64,000 nucleotides of DNA, taken from contig VGSF01000012.1 in the NCBI GenBank assembly GCA_016875165.1, positions 1-64,000 of the forward strand, given 5' to 3'. The notes beneath the pieces were generated by a model. The model was given only the letters and a program-made list of their open reading frames with translations. It was not told the DNA's origin and ran no database searches. The position numbers were made by a program, and so were the translations under genes. Positions within the stretch are counted from its first letter, which is position 1; each line of letters opens with the position of its first letter. The DNA is from Deltaproteobacteria bacterium. GTDB lineage: Bacteria > Desulfobacterota > SM23-61. Of the stretch, positions 45,098-54,426 are shown piece by piece.

Positions 45098-46411
45098 TTA
45101 AGACCTGCTTTCATTGCCGGGGTTTTCAATTTTTCTAACTTTCCGCGGGCCGGCCGCCCAAAAGAAAAGACACATGAGAATAAACAGGGGAATCGCCGCC
45201 ATGACGGCCAAACGATAGCTGCCGGTTAAGTCAAAGATCGCCCCTCCGGTCCAGGCTCCCAAACCATGCCCCAAACCAAATCCGATATTGGCAAAGCCCA
45301 GAATACTTCCAAAATTTCTTCCGCCGAAGAGGTCTGCCGCTCCGGTGCTGACGGTCGGGGAACCCAACCCGGAACCGAGGCCAAAGGTGATGGCATACAG
45401 GTAGAGAGGCCAAATCCGGGCGTTTCCGATAAAAATCAATAACGCCAGAGCGCTGCCAAGGTATAAGCCGGTGACGATAGAAAAAGTAACCTCCCTGCCG
45501 AGTCTGTCGGCTAAAAATCCTCCCAGACGCCCTGTTGCGGCCATGAATCCAGCCAGGCTAAAAATAAATGCCGCCATTGCTCCGCTGTGTCCGGTGTCCA
45601 CAACCACGGCGACCAGATGATGCATGATTATGCCTGCCCCTGTACCCAAAGTGCTCATTACCCCCACCAATAGCCAGAACGGGTAAGTCTTCATTCCTTT
45701 GAAAAGGCTCCACTCTGTTGCGGCCCATTCCTGGTTTACGATCTCTATTTTTCTCCCTTCTCTATGACTTCTCACAGATGGGACTTTTTTATTCCGGCCA
45801 TCGGGCTCCAACCCTAACTCTTGCGGCCGGGAGCGCATGAATATACTCGTCAGGGGGGCGATCACCAGGAGGGTCACTACCGCCAGGACGATATAGGATC
45901 CGCGCCAGCCTGCAAGGGATATCAGGTATTGAACCGGAAAAGCTAAAATAGGGGGGGAAACATTACCCACAAGGCCAACCCCTAAGGCAGCGCCCCTTTT
46001 TCTCACGAACCAATTGGACAGGACGGCCGTAACCGGTACGTATCCGGCGCAGATGACTCCGAAGCCCATAAAAACCCCGTAAGCTACAAAGAAGTGCCAC
46101 TTCTGACTTGAAAATGAACTGATCAAACAACCGACGGCCAGAAGAATACAGGCGGCCGGGAATAATTTTCTTGGGCCGAATCGATCGATAAAGGCACCAG
46201 CGGCTAAAGAGCCAAAACCGTACACCACTGAGCCAACCGTGAAAATCGTTGCCGTGCTGCCGCGACTCCAGCCAAATTCATTTAGGATACTCACGTAAAA
46301 CATGGGAAAAGACCACCATATCCCATAGGCCACCATCATCATGACCAAGGAGACGCCAGTAATGACCCAGCCGTAGTAAAATGGAATTTTATCCGGAATA
46401 AATTTGTCCAC
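45098..46411 (-). CDS. MFS transporter, oxalate/formate antiporter-like, copy 2
   Basis: A 437-residue, 12-helix carrier with GTG start behind AAAGGA. It has the same family opening (PFYYGWVITGVSLVMMMVAYGIWWSF) and loop motif GAFIDRFGPRKLF as the convergent gene at 43791. The two are paralogues, placed tail to tail. The short space between holds a GTTCGGAGTTCGGAGTT direct repeat but no clear terminator. Confidence 0.9.
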   Translation of the reverse strand: MDKFIPDKIPFYYGWVITGVSLVMMMVAYGIWWSFPMFYVSILNEFGWSRGSTATIFTVGSVVYGFGSLAAGAFIDRFGPRKLFPAACILLAVGCLISSFSSQKWHFFVAYGVFMGFGVICAGYVPVTAVLSNWFVRKRGAALGVGLVGNVSPPILAFPVQYLISLAGWRGSYIVLAVVTLLVIAPLTSIFMRSRPQELGLEPDGRNKKVPSVRSHREGRKIEIVNQEWAATEWSLFKGMKTYPFWLLVGVMSTLGTGAGIIMHHLVAVVVDTGHSGAMAAFIFSLAGFMAATGRLGGFLADRLGREVTFSIVTGLYLGSALALLIFIGNARIWPLYLYAITFGLGSGLGSPTVSTGAADLFGGRNFGSILGFANIGFGLGHGLGAWTGGAIFDLTGSYRLAVMAAIPLFILMCLFFWAAGPRKVRKIENPGNESRS

Positions 46412-46480
46412 AGTTAGTCCTTTTACGGTTCGTTACTCAAAACTGCTTTGAGCCGAACCTGGTAAAGCAATAGGCAATTT

Positions 46481-47167
46481 TTAGGGTTTTATCCAGCGGG
46501 CCGCAACCAAGGCTCCTGTATCTTGACCCCTCTTCCGTCCTTCGTTCTCAATTTGCTGGGCGATATCCAGTCTGTCTTCCTTTTGAAAATGGATGGCCGT
46601 TTTGATCACCCCTTCCACCGGCGCAAGGGAGCGCAATTCATCAGGGGATCGGAAAATCGCCTTTTTAAAAATAGTCTGCTTTTCCTTTGCTTCCATCTTC
46701 CGGCGCGACGCCCAAGTGCTTAGGCTATTCAGGGTAGCCGCCACGATGCACCCGCCTCTTTTGGTCACGCGGAACAGTTCTCTGAGGGCGCCCCTGGCAT
46801 CCTCGATAAATTCAAGGGCGGTAACCGAAATCACCCGATCAAAGGACTTTTCTGGAAAAGGCAGGTTTAACATGTCCCCCAAAACCGTGCGGAACCAGTA
46901 TCTCCGGGTTTTCTCCCCGGCCCGCTTGAGCATTGGCAGCGATACGTCAAGTCCAATTACGTTTGGGCCACGGGAGAGAATGTCCAGGGTGAACACTCCG
47001 GTGCCGCACCCGGCATCCAGAATAATTTCCCCGGGGGCTGGATTCAATAGATTTAAAAGCAACTCACTCTCATATTTTTTCACCAGGCCGCCAATGGGAG
47101 TTGTGAACCACCTGTCGTATTCTTCCGGCCATTCATCAAAAAGTTTTTTCTTGTTATTTTCAGCCAA
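46481..47167 (-). CDS. Class I SAM-dependent methyltransferase
   Basis: A 228-residue Rossmann-fold methyltransferase (UbiE/COQ5-like, Methyltransf_11). Motif I IILDAGCGTGVFTLDIL is near 48-64, motif II NVIGLDVSLPMLK near 69-81, and the post-motif block GDMLNLPFPEKSFDRVISV near 98-116. The substrate is not evident; neighbours do not help. The TTG start lacks a good ribosome site, so the N-terminus is provisional. Confidence 0.88.
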   Translation of the reverse strand: MAENNKKKLFDEWPEEYDRWFTTPIGGLVKKYESELLLNLLNPAPGEIILDAGCGTGVFTLDILSRGPNVIGLDVSLPMLKRAGEKTRRYWFRTVLGDMLNLPFPEKSFDRVISVTALEFIEDARGALRELFRVTKRGGCIVAATLNSLSTWASRRKMEAKEKQTIFKKAIFRSPDELRSLAPVEGVIKTAIHFQKEDRLDIAQQIENEGRKRGQDTGALVAARWIKP

Positions 47168-47341
47168 TGAAAGGATCCCTTATCTTCAGTCGAATCAATC
47201 GCAGAAGCTTACCATCCCCTCGCCGGCGGATCAACTGCAATATCGCCAAAATCTCGATTTTGATAATCAACCTGTATTGGGGGAACGAAAATCTAATGTA
47301 ATAAACGGCGCCTCAGGCGAGTCAAGAAATTCTATTTTTCC

Positions 47342-47370
47342 TTGACAAACGGGAATAATACATCAATAAT
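47342..47370 (+). promoter_or_regulatory. Candidate promoter for the fourth CoA transferase
   Basis: TTGACA at 47342-47347, 17-bp spacer, AATAAT at 47365-47370. The gene starts only 30 bp on (ATG 47400) with no ribosome site between, so the message would have a short, weak leader. Confidence 0.45.
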
Positions 47371-47399
47371 ACAACTCTAAAAATTTAATTAACATTCCA

Positions 47400-48575
47400 A
47401 TGCCCTTATCCAACATAAAAGTAATCGATTTAACGCGGTTTGTTGCCGGCCCTTTTTGCACTCTGCAACTGGCTGATATGGGCGCCCAGGTCATCAAAAT
47501 TGAATCCCCGGGGCGCGGGGATGAGACCCGATACCAGGGGGCCATTATCAACGGGGAAAGCTGGTACTTCATTGGGATGAACCGCAACAAAAAAAGCTTG
47601 ACCCTGGACTTGAAAAGCCCAGAAGGGAAAGAAATATTCCTTCGCCTGGTCCGGACTTCAGATGTCGTGGTGGAGAATTTTCGCCCCGGAGTGATGCACA
47701 ATCTTGGTCTTGGTTACCAGTTCCTCCGGGAGATAAACCCGGCAATTATCTACTGTGGAATCTCCGGTTTCGGTAAGGATGGTCCTTACCATCTACGGCC
47801 GGCTTTTGATTTCATCGCCCAGGGGATTTCGGGTTTCATGAGCATAACCGGATTTCCCGACCGTGAACCCGTGAGGACGGGAATCCCTATCTCCGATTCG
47901 ATTGCCGGAATATACGCATCCTACGGTATTCTGGCGGCCCTGTTAAATCGGCAAAAAACAGGAAAGGGGCAGGAGGTTCAAACTTCCCTGGTGGACGCCA
48001 TGATCAGCTTTCTCAGCTTTCAGGCGGATCGATATTTCGGCCTTGGGGAAGTTCCCCAACCCTACGGCAACGACCACCCGGTGTCCTCTCCTTACGGAAC
48101 GTTTAAAACCCTGGATGGGTATATCAACATTGCCCCGGCCGGAGATCCAATGTGGGAAAGGCTGGCCCAGGCCCTCGGTCTGCAGGCGCTGCTTGATGAT
48201 CCTCGCTTCCGCACAAACGATTTGAGACTCGCCCACCGCCGCGAGCTCAATCAGATCATAAATGATATTACTTGCCAGCGAACGATGTCGGACTGGATTG
48301 AATATCTGAATAAGGCGGGAGTACCCTGTGGCCCAATTTACAACCTGGCCCAAACCTTTGAGGATCCCCAGGTCAAGCACCAGGAGATGGTTTTGGAGAT
48401 AGAACAACCCTCCGGTAAGGTGAAGACCCTGGGATTTCCTGTCAAACTGAGTGATACGCCGGCAGCCATCCGCTACCCGGCTCCTCAACTGGGAGAGCAC
48501 AATGCGGAAATTTTAGCCAACCTCGGCTACTCCACCGACCAGATCAATGAGTTAAAGACCAGGGGAGTAATATGA
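47400..48575 (+). CDS. CaiB/BaiF (family III) CoA transferase, copy 4
   Basis: A 391-residue family III CoA transferase: IKVIDLTRFVAGPFCTLQLA at the start, QVIKIESPGRGDETR, GMNRNKKSLTLDLK, and IPISDSIAGIYASYGILAAL with the catalytic Asp. LDDPRFRTNDLRLAHR in the second domain is also typical. It precedes the HMG-CoA-lyase-like gene, separated by a family B element, and may charge the acid which that lyase later splits. The ATG has no evident ribosome site. Confidence 0.93.
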   Translation: MPLSNIKVIDLTRFVAGPFCTLQLADMGAQVIKIESPGRGDETRYQGAIINGESWYFIGMNRNKKSLTLDLKSPEGKEIFLRLVRTSDVVVENFRPGVMHNLGLGYQFLREINPAIIYCGISGFGKDGPYHLRPAFDFIAQGISGFMSITGFPDREPVRTGIPISDSIAGIYASYGILAALLNRQKTGKGQEVQTSLVDAMISFLSFQADRYFGLGEVPQPYGNDHPVSSPYGTFKTLDGYINIAPAGDPMWERLAQALGLQALLDDPRFRTNDLRLAHRRELNQIINDITCQRTMSDWIEYLNKAGVPCGPIYNLAQTFEDPQVKHQEMVLEIEQPSGKVKTLGFPVKLSDTPAAIRYPAPQLGEHNAEILANLGYSTDQINELKTRGVI

Positions 48576-48634
48576 GTAGTGGGGATCGGTTATTCAAGCC
48601 CTAAGCGGCCATCTTAAAACCGAAGATTACATTT

Positions 48635-48787
48635 GATGGTCTCGTAAAAAGTCGGCAGAGGAGTCATTGCGAGCGAAAGCGAAGCAATCTCGTTTTTATA
48701 AGTCCTTGAAAATACGTGATTGCTTCGTCGTCCCGCATTGGCGGAACTCCTCGCAATGACGAAAATGGGACTTTTTACGAAACCATC
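48635..48787. mobile_element. Inverted-repeat element, family B, copy 7
   Basis: Ends GATGGTCTCGTAAAAAGTC and GACTTTTTACGAAACCATC with the 6-bp direct repeat ACATTT at 48629-48634 and 48788-48793. Type I body, nearly identical to copy 1. It opens a spurious in-frame extension of 38 codons upstream of the lyase gene. Confidence 0.9.
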
Positions 48788-48829
48788 ACATTTGATTTCA
48801 TAAAAATCCCATTGCCGGGAGGTTTAGTG

Positions 48830-49786
48830 ATGGATGAATCCAGCGTTACCCTCAGGGAAGTAATGCTGCGGGATGGCCTGCAGAACATACCTGAATTTAT
48901 TTCTACTGATGTTAAAATTGAGCTTTTCAGGCTGATTGCGGCCAGCGGCATCCGCAATATGGAAATTACTTCTTTTGTAAACCCTAAAGCAGTGCCCCAA
49001 TTCCAAGATGCAGCCCGTATGGCCCAGGCGGTTTTGCAGATGAAGCCGGAAGGAGTGGAAGTCTCCGCCCTCGTTCCTAACCTGAAGGGTGCCCAGAATG
49101 CCCTGGAGAGCGGCATGCGCAATTTAGGGTTCGTCATGTCGGTAAGTGAATCCCACAATATCAATAACGTGCGGCGGACCACAGCGGAATCCATCGATGA
49201 GCTAAAAAAGATTCTGGATCTTAAAGAGAATTATCCTGACCTGAACATCCGGGTAGGAATGGCCACTGTTTTCGGTTGCCCTTTTGAAGGGAAAATTAAG
49301 CCCCGGGTGACTTTAAATTTTATCCGCCGGTTTTATGACCTCGGATTAAGGGACATATCCCTGGCCGATACCGTGGGCTTCGGGAATCCCAAAGAAGTCA
49401 AAGAGACCTGCGCTCTTTGTCTCACTGAGTTTCCGGATGTTACCTTTTCCATCCACCTGCATAACACCCGCGGCCTGGGCCTGGCTAATTCCTTGGCCGC
49501 CTACGAAACCGGGATTCGCCTTCATGACGGGGCCATCGGCGGGTTGGGTGGCTGTCCCTTTGCCCCGGGGGCCAAAGGAAATACCTCGACCGAAGACCTG
49601 ATCTTCATGTTTGAGGAGATGGATGTCAAGACGGGTGTAAACCTGGAGGAGTTAATGGAAACATCCCGCTATTTCAAGATGGTCAAAAATAATGTCTGTT
49701 ATTCCAGCAGTATCCTGGAGGTAGGCGTCCCGGTTCCTCAAGGGGCCATTACCAAGGACGGATCCGAACAGAAATGGAGTATTTAG
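48830..49786 (+). CDS. Hydroxymethylglutaryl-CoA lyase-like enzyme (HMGL-like)
   Basis: About 318 residues of the DRE-TIM metallolyase superfamily. LREVMLRDGLQN (about 6-17) holds the RD motif, FSIHLHNTRG holds the metal-binding HxH, and IGGLGGCPFAPGAKGN is the full HMG-CoA lyase active-site Cys signature. It should split HMG-CoA or a related 3-hydroxy-3-methyl-acyl-CoA into acetyl-CoA and a 3-oxoacid. I start it at ATG 48830 behind GGGAGG; the frame is open to 48716 but that part is family B element sequence. It follows CoA transferase copy 4. Confidence 0.93.
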   Translation: MDESSVTLREVMLRDGLQNIPEFISTDVKIELFRLIAASGIRNMEITSFVNPKAVPQFQDAARMAQAVLQMKPEGVEVSALVPNLKGAQNALESGMRNLGFVMSVSESHNINNVRRTTAESIDELKKILDLKENYPDLNIRVGMATVFGCPFEGKIKPRVTLNFIRRFYDLGLRDISLADTVGFGNPKEVKETCALCLTEFPDVTFSIHLHNTRGLGLANSLAAYETGIRLHDGAIGGLGGCPFAPGAKGNTSTEDLIFMFEEMDVKTGVNLEELMETSRYFKMVKNNVCYSSSILEVGVPVPQGAITKDGSEQKWSI

Positions 49787-50190
49787 GCCGCACTGTGGCC
49801 TCTGTAGTTAGGCGCTTAGCGCCTCATTAATACAAACATGTTTGTAAGAAGGAAACGTCTTGGCACCAGAAAATCCCCCCATCCCCCCCTTTAAAAAAGG
49901 GGGGTTAGGGGGGATTTGAAGCATTTTGGCTGCCCGCTTGAGGCGGGCCACTTTTTCCGCGCAAGGTCGCGGAAAAAGCATAGATTCTTACATCTTTCAA
50001 TCTGAGAATTTTCTTCTCAGACTTTAATAATATCCCTAAAATCTCCCCTCCCCTGGCGGGAGGGGATGAAGGGGAGGGGGATCATTTTTCTATTCACCCC
50101 CACCCTCACCCTCCTCCATCATCAAAGGGGGAGGGGATCAGATGGAAATTTCAAATATCTTTGGATAGGTTTTTAAAAAGAAAGGAGGAT
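49787..50190. repeat. 404-bp gap with hairpins and G/C-rich repeats
   Basis: Three hairpins in a row: GCCCGC-TTGAG-GCGGGC (49932-49948), CTTTTTCCGCG-CAAGGT-CGCGGAAAAAG (49951-49978) and TCTGAGAA-TTTTC-TTCTCAGA (50001-50021). CCCCCC...GGGGGG repeats lie on both sides (49874-49918 and 50043-50140). They may end transcription of the lyase gene, but no T run follows. No ORF. Confidence 0.6.
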
Positions 50191-50196
50191 ATGAAT

Positions 50197-51183
50197 ATGA
50201 ATTTTGGGAAAGTGCTGGCAATTTTGCTGGCCATCGGCTTTAGCCTTTCAGCCCATCCGCCGGGAATCAGCGCCGCACCCGTGCAAATTCACGTCAACAA
50301 CACCATGGGACCCGGGGGATCGGAAGAAGCAGCCATCGCCAAGTTTAAGGATGTTGTAGAACAGAAATCCAGCGGTCAGATGGTGGTTACCCCCTTCCTG
50401 AGCGGCCAGCTCGGCGGTGAAATTCCTGTGCTGGGTTTGATGAAGATCGGCAAGACCGAGATGTCGCTCACCGGGGGATTGTTTCTCAACCAGTATTCTC
50501 CCGAGTATAACGCCATTAACATTCCTTATCTCTTCACCTGGGAGCAAGCCATGGAGTACATCGAGGGACCTGCCGGCCAAAAGATCCATGAGCTGGCTCT
50601 GAAGAAAGGCGGGCTCGTGGTCTTCGGTCCTCAGTACCGGGGTCCCCGCCATATGACTTCCAACCGGGCCATCAAAGAGGCCAAGGATCTCAAGGGCCTA
50701 AAGATGCGGGTGCCCCAGGAAGCCGGGTGGGTGAGAGTCTGGCAAGCCTTGGGGACTCTGCCGGTGGCCATCCCTGCCCCGGAGATCTACATGGCCATGC
50801 AAACCGGCCAGGTGGAAGCTCATGAAAACACGTTGGTGTCCCCCTATAGCCGATCCATGTGGGAGGTCCAGAAATACATCATTTTAACCTCCCATATCTA
50901 CTGGCCCTGGTGGTGGGTGGCCAGCGACAGTTGGCACAAGAAACTCTCCCCGGAGCAGCAGAAGATCATCCGGGAAGCCATCGAAGTCGCCCGCAAGTAC
51001 GGCGAGAAAGTGGAACGGGAAAAGGATGATTTTTACACTGTGGAATTAAAGAAAAAGGGCATGACCTTCATCACTCCGGACATAGACTCATTTAAGAAAG
51101 CCGCGCGTCCGGCCATATTGGACGAGGTTAAACGACTGGCTCCGGACGTGCAAAAGGCCGTTATCCAGTACGTGCCCAAGTGA
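50197..51183 (+). CDS. dctP: TRAP transporter solute receptor, DctP-like
   Basis: A periplasmic receptor of about 328 residues. I choose ATG 50197, 8 bp after AAAGGAGG; it begins a signal peptide MNFGKVLAILLAIGFSLSA with cleavage near SAA-PV. The DctP fold shows in MGPGGSEEAAIAKFKDVVEQ and LKGLKMRVPQEAGWVRVWQ, and the latter contains the conserved Arg that usually pairs with the ligand carboxylate. It belongs to a complete dctPQM set with the next two genes. Confidence 0.94.
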   Translation: MNFGKVLAILLAIGFSLSAHPPGISAAPVQIHVNNTMGPGGSEEAAIAKFKDVVEQKSSGQMVVTPFLSGQLGGEIPVLGLMKIGKTEMSLTGGLFLNQYSPEYNAINIPYLFTWEQAMEYIEGPAGQKIHELALKKGGLVVFGPQYRGPRHMTSNRAIKEAKDLKGLKMRVPQEAGWVRVWQALGTLPVAIPAPEIYMAMQTGQVEAHENTLVSPYSRSMWEVQKYIILTSHIYWPWWWVASDSWHKKLSPEQQKIIREAIEVARKYGEKVEREKDDFYTVELKKKGMTFITPDIDSFKKAARPAILDEVKRLAPDVQKAVIQYVPK

Positions 51184-51265
51184 TACGATCTAAAATAGAT
51201 GGCCAAACGCCTCTTGGGGCGGGATCTTTTCCGAGTTTCGCCCCACCGGACTAACGGGTTGCTCC

Positions 51266-51751
51266 ATGTTTAGAAAAACCATTGATTATTTGACGTATAT
51301 CCTGGAGTGGATCGCCAATGCCTGTTTCGTCGGGGCGGTTTTGTTAGTCGTCATTTCGGTTGTCTTCCGCCCCTTGAAGATCCCCGCGCCGTGGTCCGAT
51401 GAGGGAGCCTGCTGGCTTTTCATCTGGACCACTTTCCTCTCTGCGGCCATAGCCTTGAAGCGCAACTTGCACATCCGCATTGATGTCTTGCTTCTCAAAT
51501 TGCCCCCAAAATTAAAAGGCGGCTTCCTCTGTTTTCTGGACCTCCTCTGTCTGCCTTTTTGCATCGGCCTGATCTACGGCAGTTATCAGATGATACAGGC
51601 TTCCCTGCACATGAGGTCAGCGGTTTTAGAGATCCCGATGATCTCCTACTATTTGCCCCTATTCATCGGGTTCGCCATAATGGCGGTTTATCTGACGATC
51701 TCCGTCCTGGATTTTATCCTGATCAAACCAAAGAAGAGTGAGGGCCGCTAA
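51266..51751 (+). CDS. dctQ: TRAP transporter small permease, DctQ-like
   Basis: A 161-residue, four-helix membrane protein. Helices lie at about 18-40, 50-66, 87-110 and 127-150; the PWSDEGACWLFIWTTFLSAA block is the DctQ signature region. It shares one base with dctM (TAATG), so the two are translationally coupled. Confidence 0.93.
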   Translation: MFRKTIDYLTYILEWIANACFVGAVLLVVISVVFRPLKIPAPWSDEGACWLFIWTTFLSAAIALKRNLHIRIDVLLLKLPPKLKGGFLCFLDLLCLPFCIGLIYGSYQMIQASLHMRSAVLEIPMISYYLPLFIGFAIMAVYLTISVLDFILIKPKKSEGR

Positions 51752-53034
51752 TGCTGGGGATATTTGTGGGTGTGCTCATTATCTTCTTCATGCTGGGAAT
51801 CCCGGTGGCATTCGCTATCGGTTACACTTGCCTGGCAGTCATTATAGCCAAGGGGGGGTTTACGGATCTATCCTTTGACCTCTTCGCTCTGCACATGATG
51901 GAAGGGGTGAACAGTTTTCCGTTGCTTTCCGCCTCCTTCTTCGTGCTGGCAGCGAATGTGATGAACTCCAGCGCCATCACCGACCGCATTTTTAATTTTG
52001 CCATTGCCCTGGTCGGACACCTGCGCGGGGGACTGGGGCATGTCAATGTGGTGGCCAGCATGCTTTTTGCCGGCATGTCCGGCACGGCCGTAGCCGATGC
52101 GGCCGGTTTGGGCAGCATTGAAATTAAAGCCATGCGGGATGCGGGTTACCCTATGAGGCTCAGCGTGGGAATCACCGGGGCCTCCTCGATCCTGGGGCCC
52201 ATCATTCCCCCCAGCATCGCCATGATCTTTTATGGCTGGTTGGCCAATGTCTCTATCGGAGAATTATTCGTCGGCGGTTTCCTCCCGGGAATAATCCTGG
52301 GGTTTCTCATGATGGGCCAGATCTATTTTGTATCCCTCAAGCTGAGGCTTCCCCTGACCCCGCGACCTCCGGTCAAGGTCATGCTTACCTCTTTTCAGAG
52401 AGCCTTTCTTTCCCTGTTAACTCCGGTTATTATTATCGGCGGCATTTACAGCGGACTTTTCAGCCCCACCGAGTCAGGAGCCGTAGCCTCGGTCTACGCC
52501 ATCATCCTGGGGCTTTTCATCTATAAATCCATCACCGGAAGGGATCTGGTTAAAGTAATTCGGGAATCGGTGGAATTCACCGGCATCTTGATGCTTATCA
52601 TGGCTTTCTCTGCGGTTTACGGCTGGCTTCTGGTAAACGTCAAAATTCCCCAAATGGTCGCCGCCGAGTTGACTAAAATCAGTTCCGACCCATTGGTGAT
52701 TCTCTTTCTCATCAACGGATTCTTCATCCTGGTCGGCTGCTTCATGTCCGTGCTGGTGGCCGTGAACATTCTGACCCCCATTCTCGTGCCGGTCGTCAAA
52801 TCCCTGGGTGTAGACCCGATTCATTTTGGGGTTCTCATGGTCATCTCCCTGTCCATGGGCGTATGCACACCGCCTTTCGGGAATGTTCTCTTCGTCCTCG
52901 CCGCCATTACCAAGCAATCTTTCCAAGAGGTGACCAGATCCGTTCTGCCTTATCTTATACCCATTCTGATAATCATCGTCCTGGCCATTTTTTTCCCGCA
53001 GATTATTACCTTTTTGCCCCGATTGATGCGTTAG
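51751..53034 (+). CDS. dctM: TRAP transporter large permease, DctM-like
   Basis: A 427-residue permease with about 12 helices. Blocks AGMSGTAVADAAGLGSIEIKAM, GASSILGPIIPPSIAMIFYG and MGVCTPPFGNVLFVL line the transport path in this family. It imports the ligand of the DctP protein with sodium. Confidence 0.95.
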   Translation: MLGIFVGVLIIFFMLGIPVAFAIGYTCLAVIIAKGGFTDLSFDLFALHMMEGVNSFPLLSASFFVLAANVMNSSAITDRIFNFAIALVGHLRGGLGHVNVVASMLFAGMSGTAVADAAGLGSIEIKAMRDAGYPMRLSVGITGASSILGPIIPPSIAMIFYGWLANVSIGELFVGGFLPGIILGFLMMGQIYFVSLKLRLPLTPRPPVKVMLTSFQRAFLSLLTPVIIIGGIYSGLFSPTESGAVASVYAIILGLFIYKSITGRDLVKVIRESVEFTGILMLIMAFSAVYGWLLVNVKIPQMVAAELTKISSDPLVILFLINGFFILVGCFMSVLVAVNILTPILVPVVKSLGVDPIHFGVLMVISLSMGVCTPPFGNVLFVLAAITKQSFQEVTRSVLPYLIPILIIIVLAIFFPQIITFLPRLMR

Positions 53035-53348
53035 CCTGGCGGGATAATTATGCGCCTGTGTCCCCAGTCAATAATTTGTTAAAAAAATCCAAGGGGTATT
53101 TTAATCTATACCGTGGCCCGAACTTTGAAAGGACGTTTTCCACCTTTTAAGGCGCAGGATTTTAACAACGAACTCCCGAATCATGTTGGGTTTTTTTGGA
53201 AAACAGAAAAAGGTTGAAAACAAACCCGGAAGATGGTAATTTTGATTTTGATTTGCCAAAAAAACTTTTGTCTTTTATGGCGGAAGAAGGAAGTAAGTGG
53301 ACCAGCAATAGATAAACCCAGCCAATGGAAAAGGAAAGGAGGAAATTT
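53035..53348. other. 314-bp intergenic region, nothing recognised
   Basis: AT-rich sequence with no convincing ORF, RNA gene, terminator or known repeat. Only the AAAGGAGG ribosome site of the following gene at its end is clear. Confidence 0.5.
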
Positions 53349-54371
53349 ATGAATTGGTTGCTCATAATGATATTTGGAATCTATCTGGGCCTGGGGGTTG
53401 GCCCGGCATGGGGAGATGCCACGATAGAAACCATCATCAAGACCGGCGGAATCAAAGGCGCAGGGGCGTCTGAAGCCACTACAATCCGGCGTTTCCAGGG
53501 AAGCAAAATGTATGAGTCAATGTCCTCCAAATTCACGGGAGCCATCCTCTCCCGCCTTGCCGGAGGAAGCGAAAGCATCAATATTACCCGCGTCGACAAG
53601 GGAGTTTACTTAAGTATCGATCCCAAAAACCGGACGTATAGCGAAAGTCCGATTGAGGCCCTGCAAAAAAGGGAATCTCCCGGGGAGAGGAGAGAAAAAG
53701 AGAAGCCCACAGCGCGAATCACTAAGTCTGAATTTAACGTGAAGAAAACCGGCGCCTCTGAAACGATCAACGGCTTCCCCTGTGAAGAATATTTGCTCAC
53801 CTGGCTTCTCGAATGGGAAGAGATCGAAACCAAGGCCAAATCCCGAAGCGCCATGACCACAAATCTCTGGACAACGCCCGAGACGGCAGCTATCCGTAAA
53901 GCCCAGGCTGAAGAGAACGCCTTTCATAAGGCCTATGCCCAAAAATTAGGCGTGAGTCTCTCCCCGGAGGAAACCAAGCAGATGGGAATGGGGGCCTTTG
54001 CCGCTGTATCCGGCGCCCCCCAGGATGAGATTGAAAAAGGATTTGTCCGGGTAAAAACCGAGATGTCCAAAATAAAGGGCTATCCGATCCGTTCGGTGGT
54101 AGGCTGGACCATGGAAAGTGAAAAAGGGGTGGCTGCGGCTCGAGAAGGAGCGCCCTCCGCTGAACCGACCTCTGATTTAACGGGGAGCATCACAGGAATC
54201 CTGGGCGGGCTTAAAGGGCGTATCCTGCCTAAAAAGGGGGAGGAGAAATCCGCTCCTGCGGCCGGGAAGGATGCACCCTTCTTTACCAGCACAATAGAGG
54301 TTAAATCCATAAGTGTCGATTCAGTGTCTTCTGAGGTATTCGACATTCCTGCCGGTTACGCCAGAAAGTGA
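53349..54371 (+). CDS. Secreted protein, DUF4412-like, unknown function
   Basis: About 340 residues from ATG 53349 (AAAGGAGG site). The signal peptide MNWLLIMIFGIYLGLGVG is cleaved near AWG-DA. Residues about 20-165 contain IKGAGASEATTIRRFQGSKMYESM, then VYLSIDPKNRTY and NGFPCEEYLLTW; such beta-rich blocks occur in DUF4412-type outer-envelope proteins. A helical segment with charged repeats covers about 195-245, and a low-complexity Gly/Lys stretch about 280-305. It sits between two transporters; a link to either is not shown. Confidence 0.7.
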   Translation: MNWLLIMIFGIYLGLGVGPAWGDATIETIIKTGGIKGAGASEATTIRRFQGSKMYESMSSKFTGAILSRLAGGSESINITRVDKGVYLSIDPKNRTYSESPIEALQKRESPGERREKEKPTARITKSEFNVKKTGASETINGFPCEEYLLTWLLEWEEIETKAKSRSAMTTNLWTTPETAAIRKAQAEENAFHKAYAQKLGVSLSPEETKQMGMGAFAAVSGAPQDEIEKGFVRVKTEMSKIKGYPIRSVVGWTMESEKGVAAAREGAPSAEPTSDLTGSITGILGGLKGRILPKKGEEKSAPAAGKDAPFFTSTIEVKSISVDSVSSEVFDIPAGYARK

Positions 54372-54426
54372 GGAGACCTTAACATTTACCATATCCAAAA
54401 AACCCCAAAATAAAGGAGGAAGGACG

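Noticed and set aside
48716-48829. 38-codon N-terminal extension of the HMG-CoA-lyase-like gene
   Set aside because: It is made of family B element sequence and lies upstream of a better start with a ribosome site at 48830.
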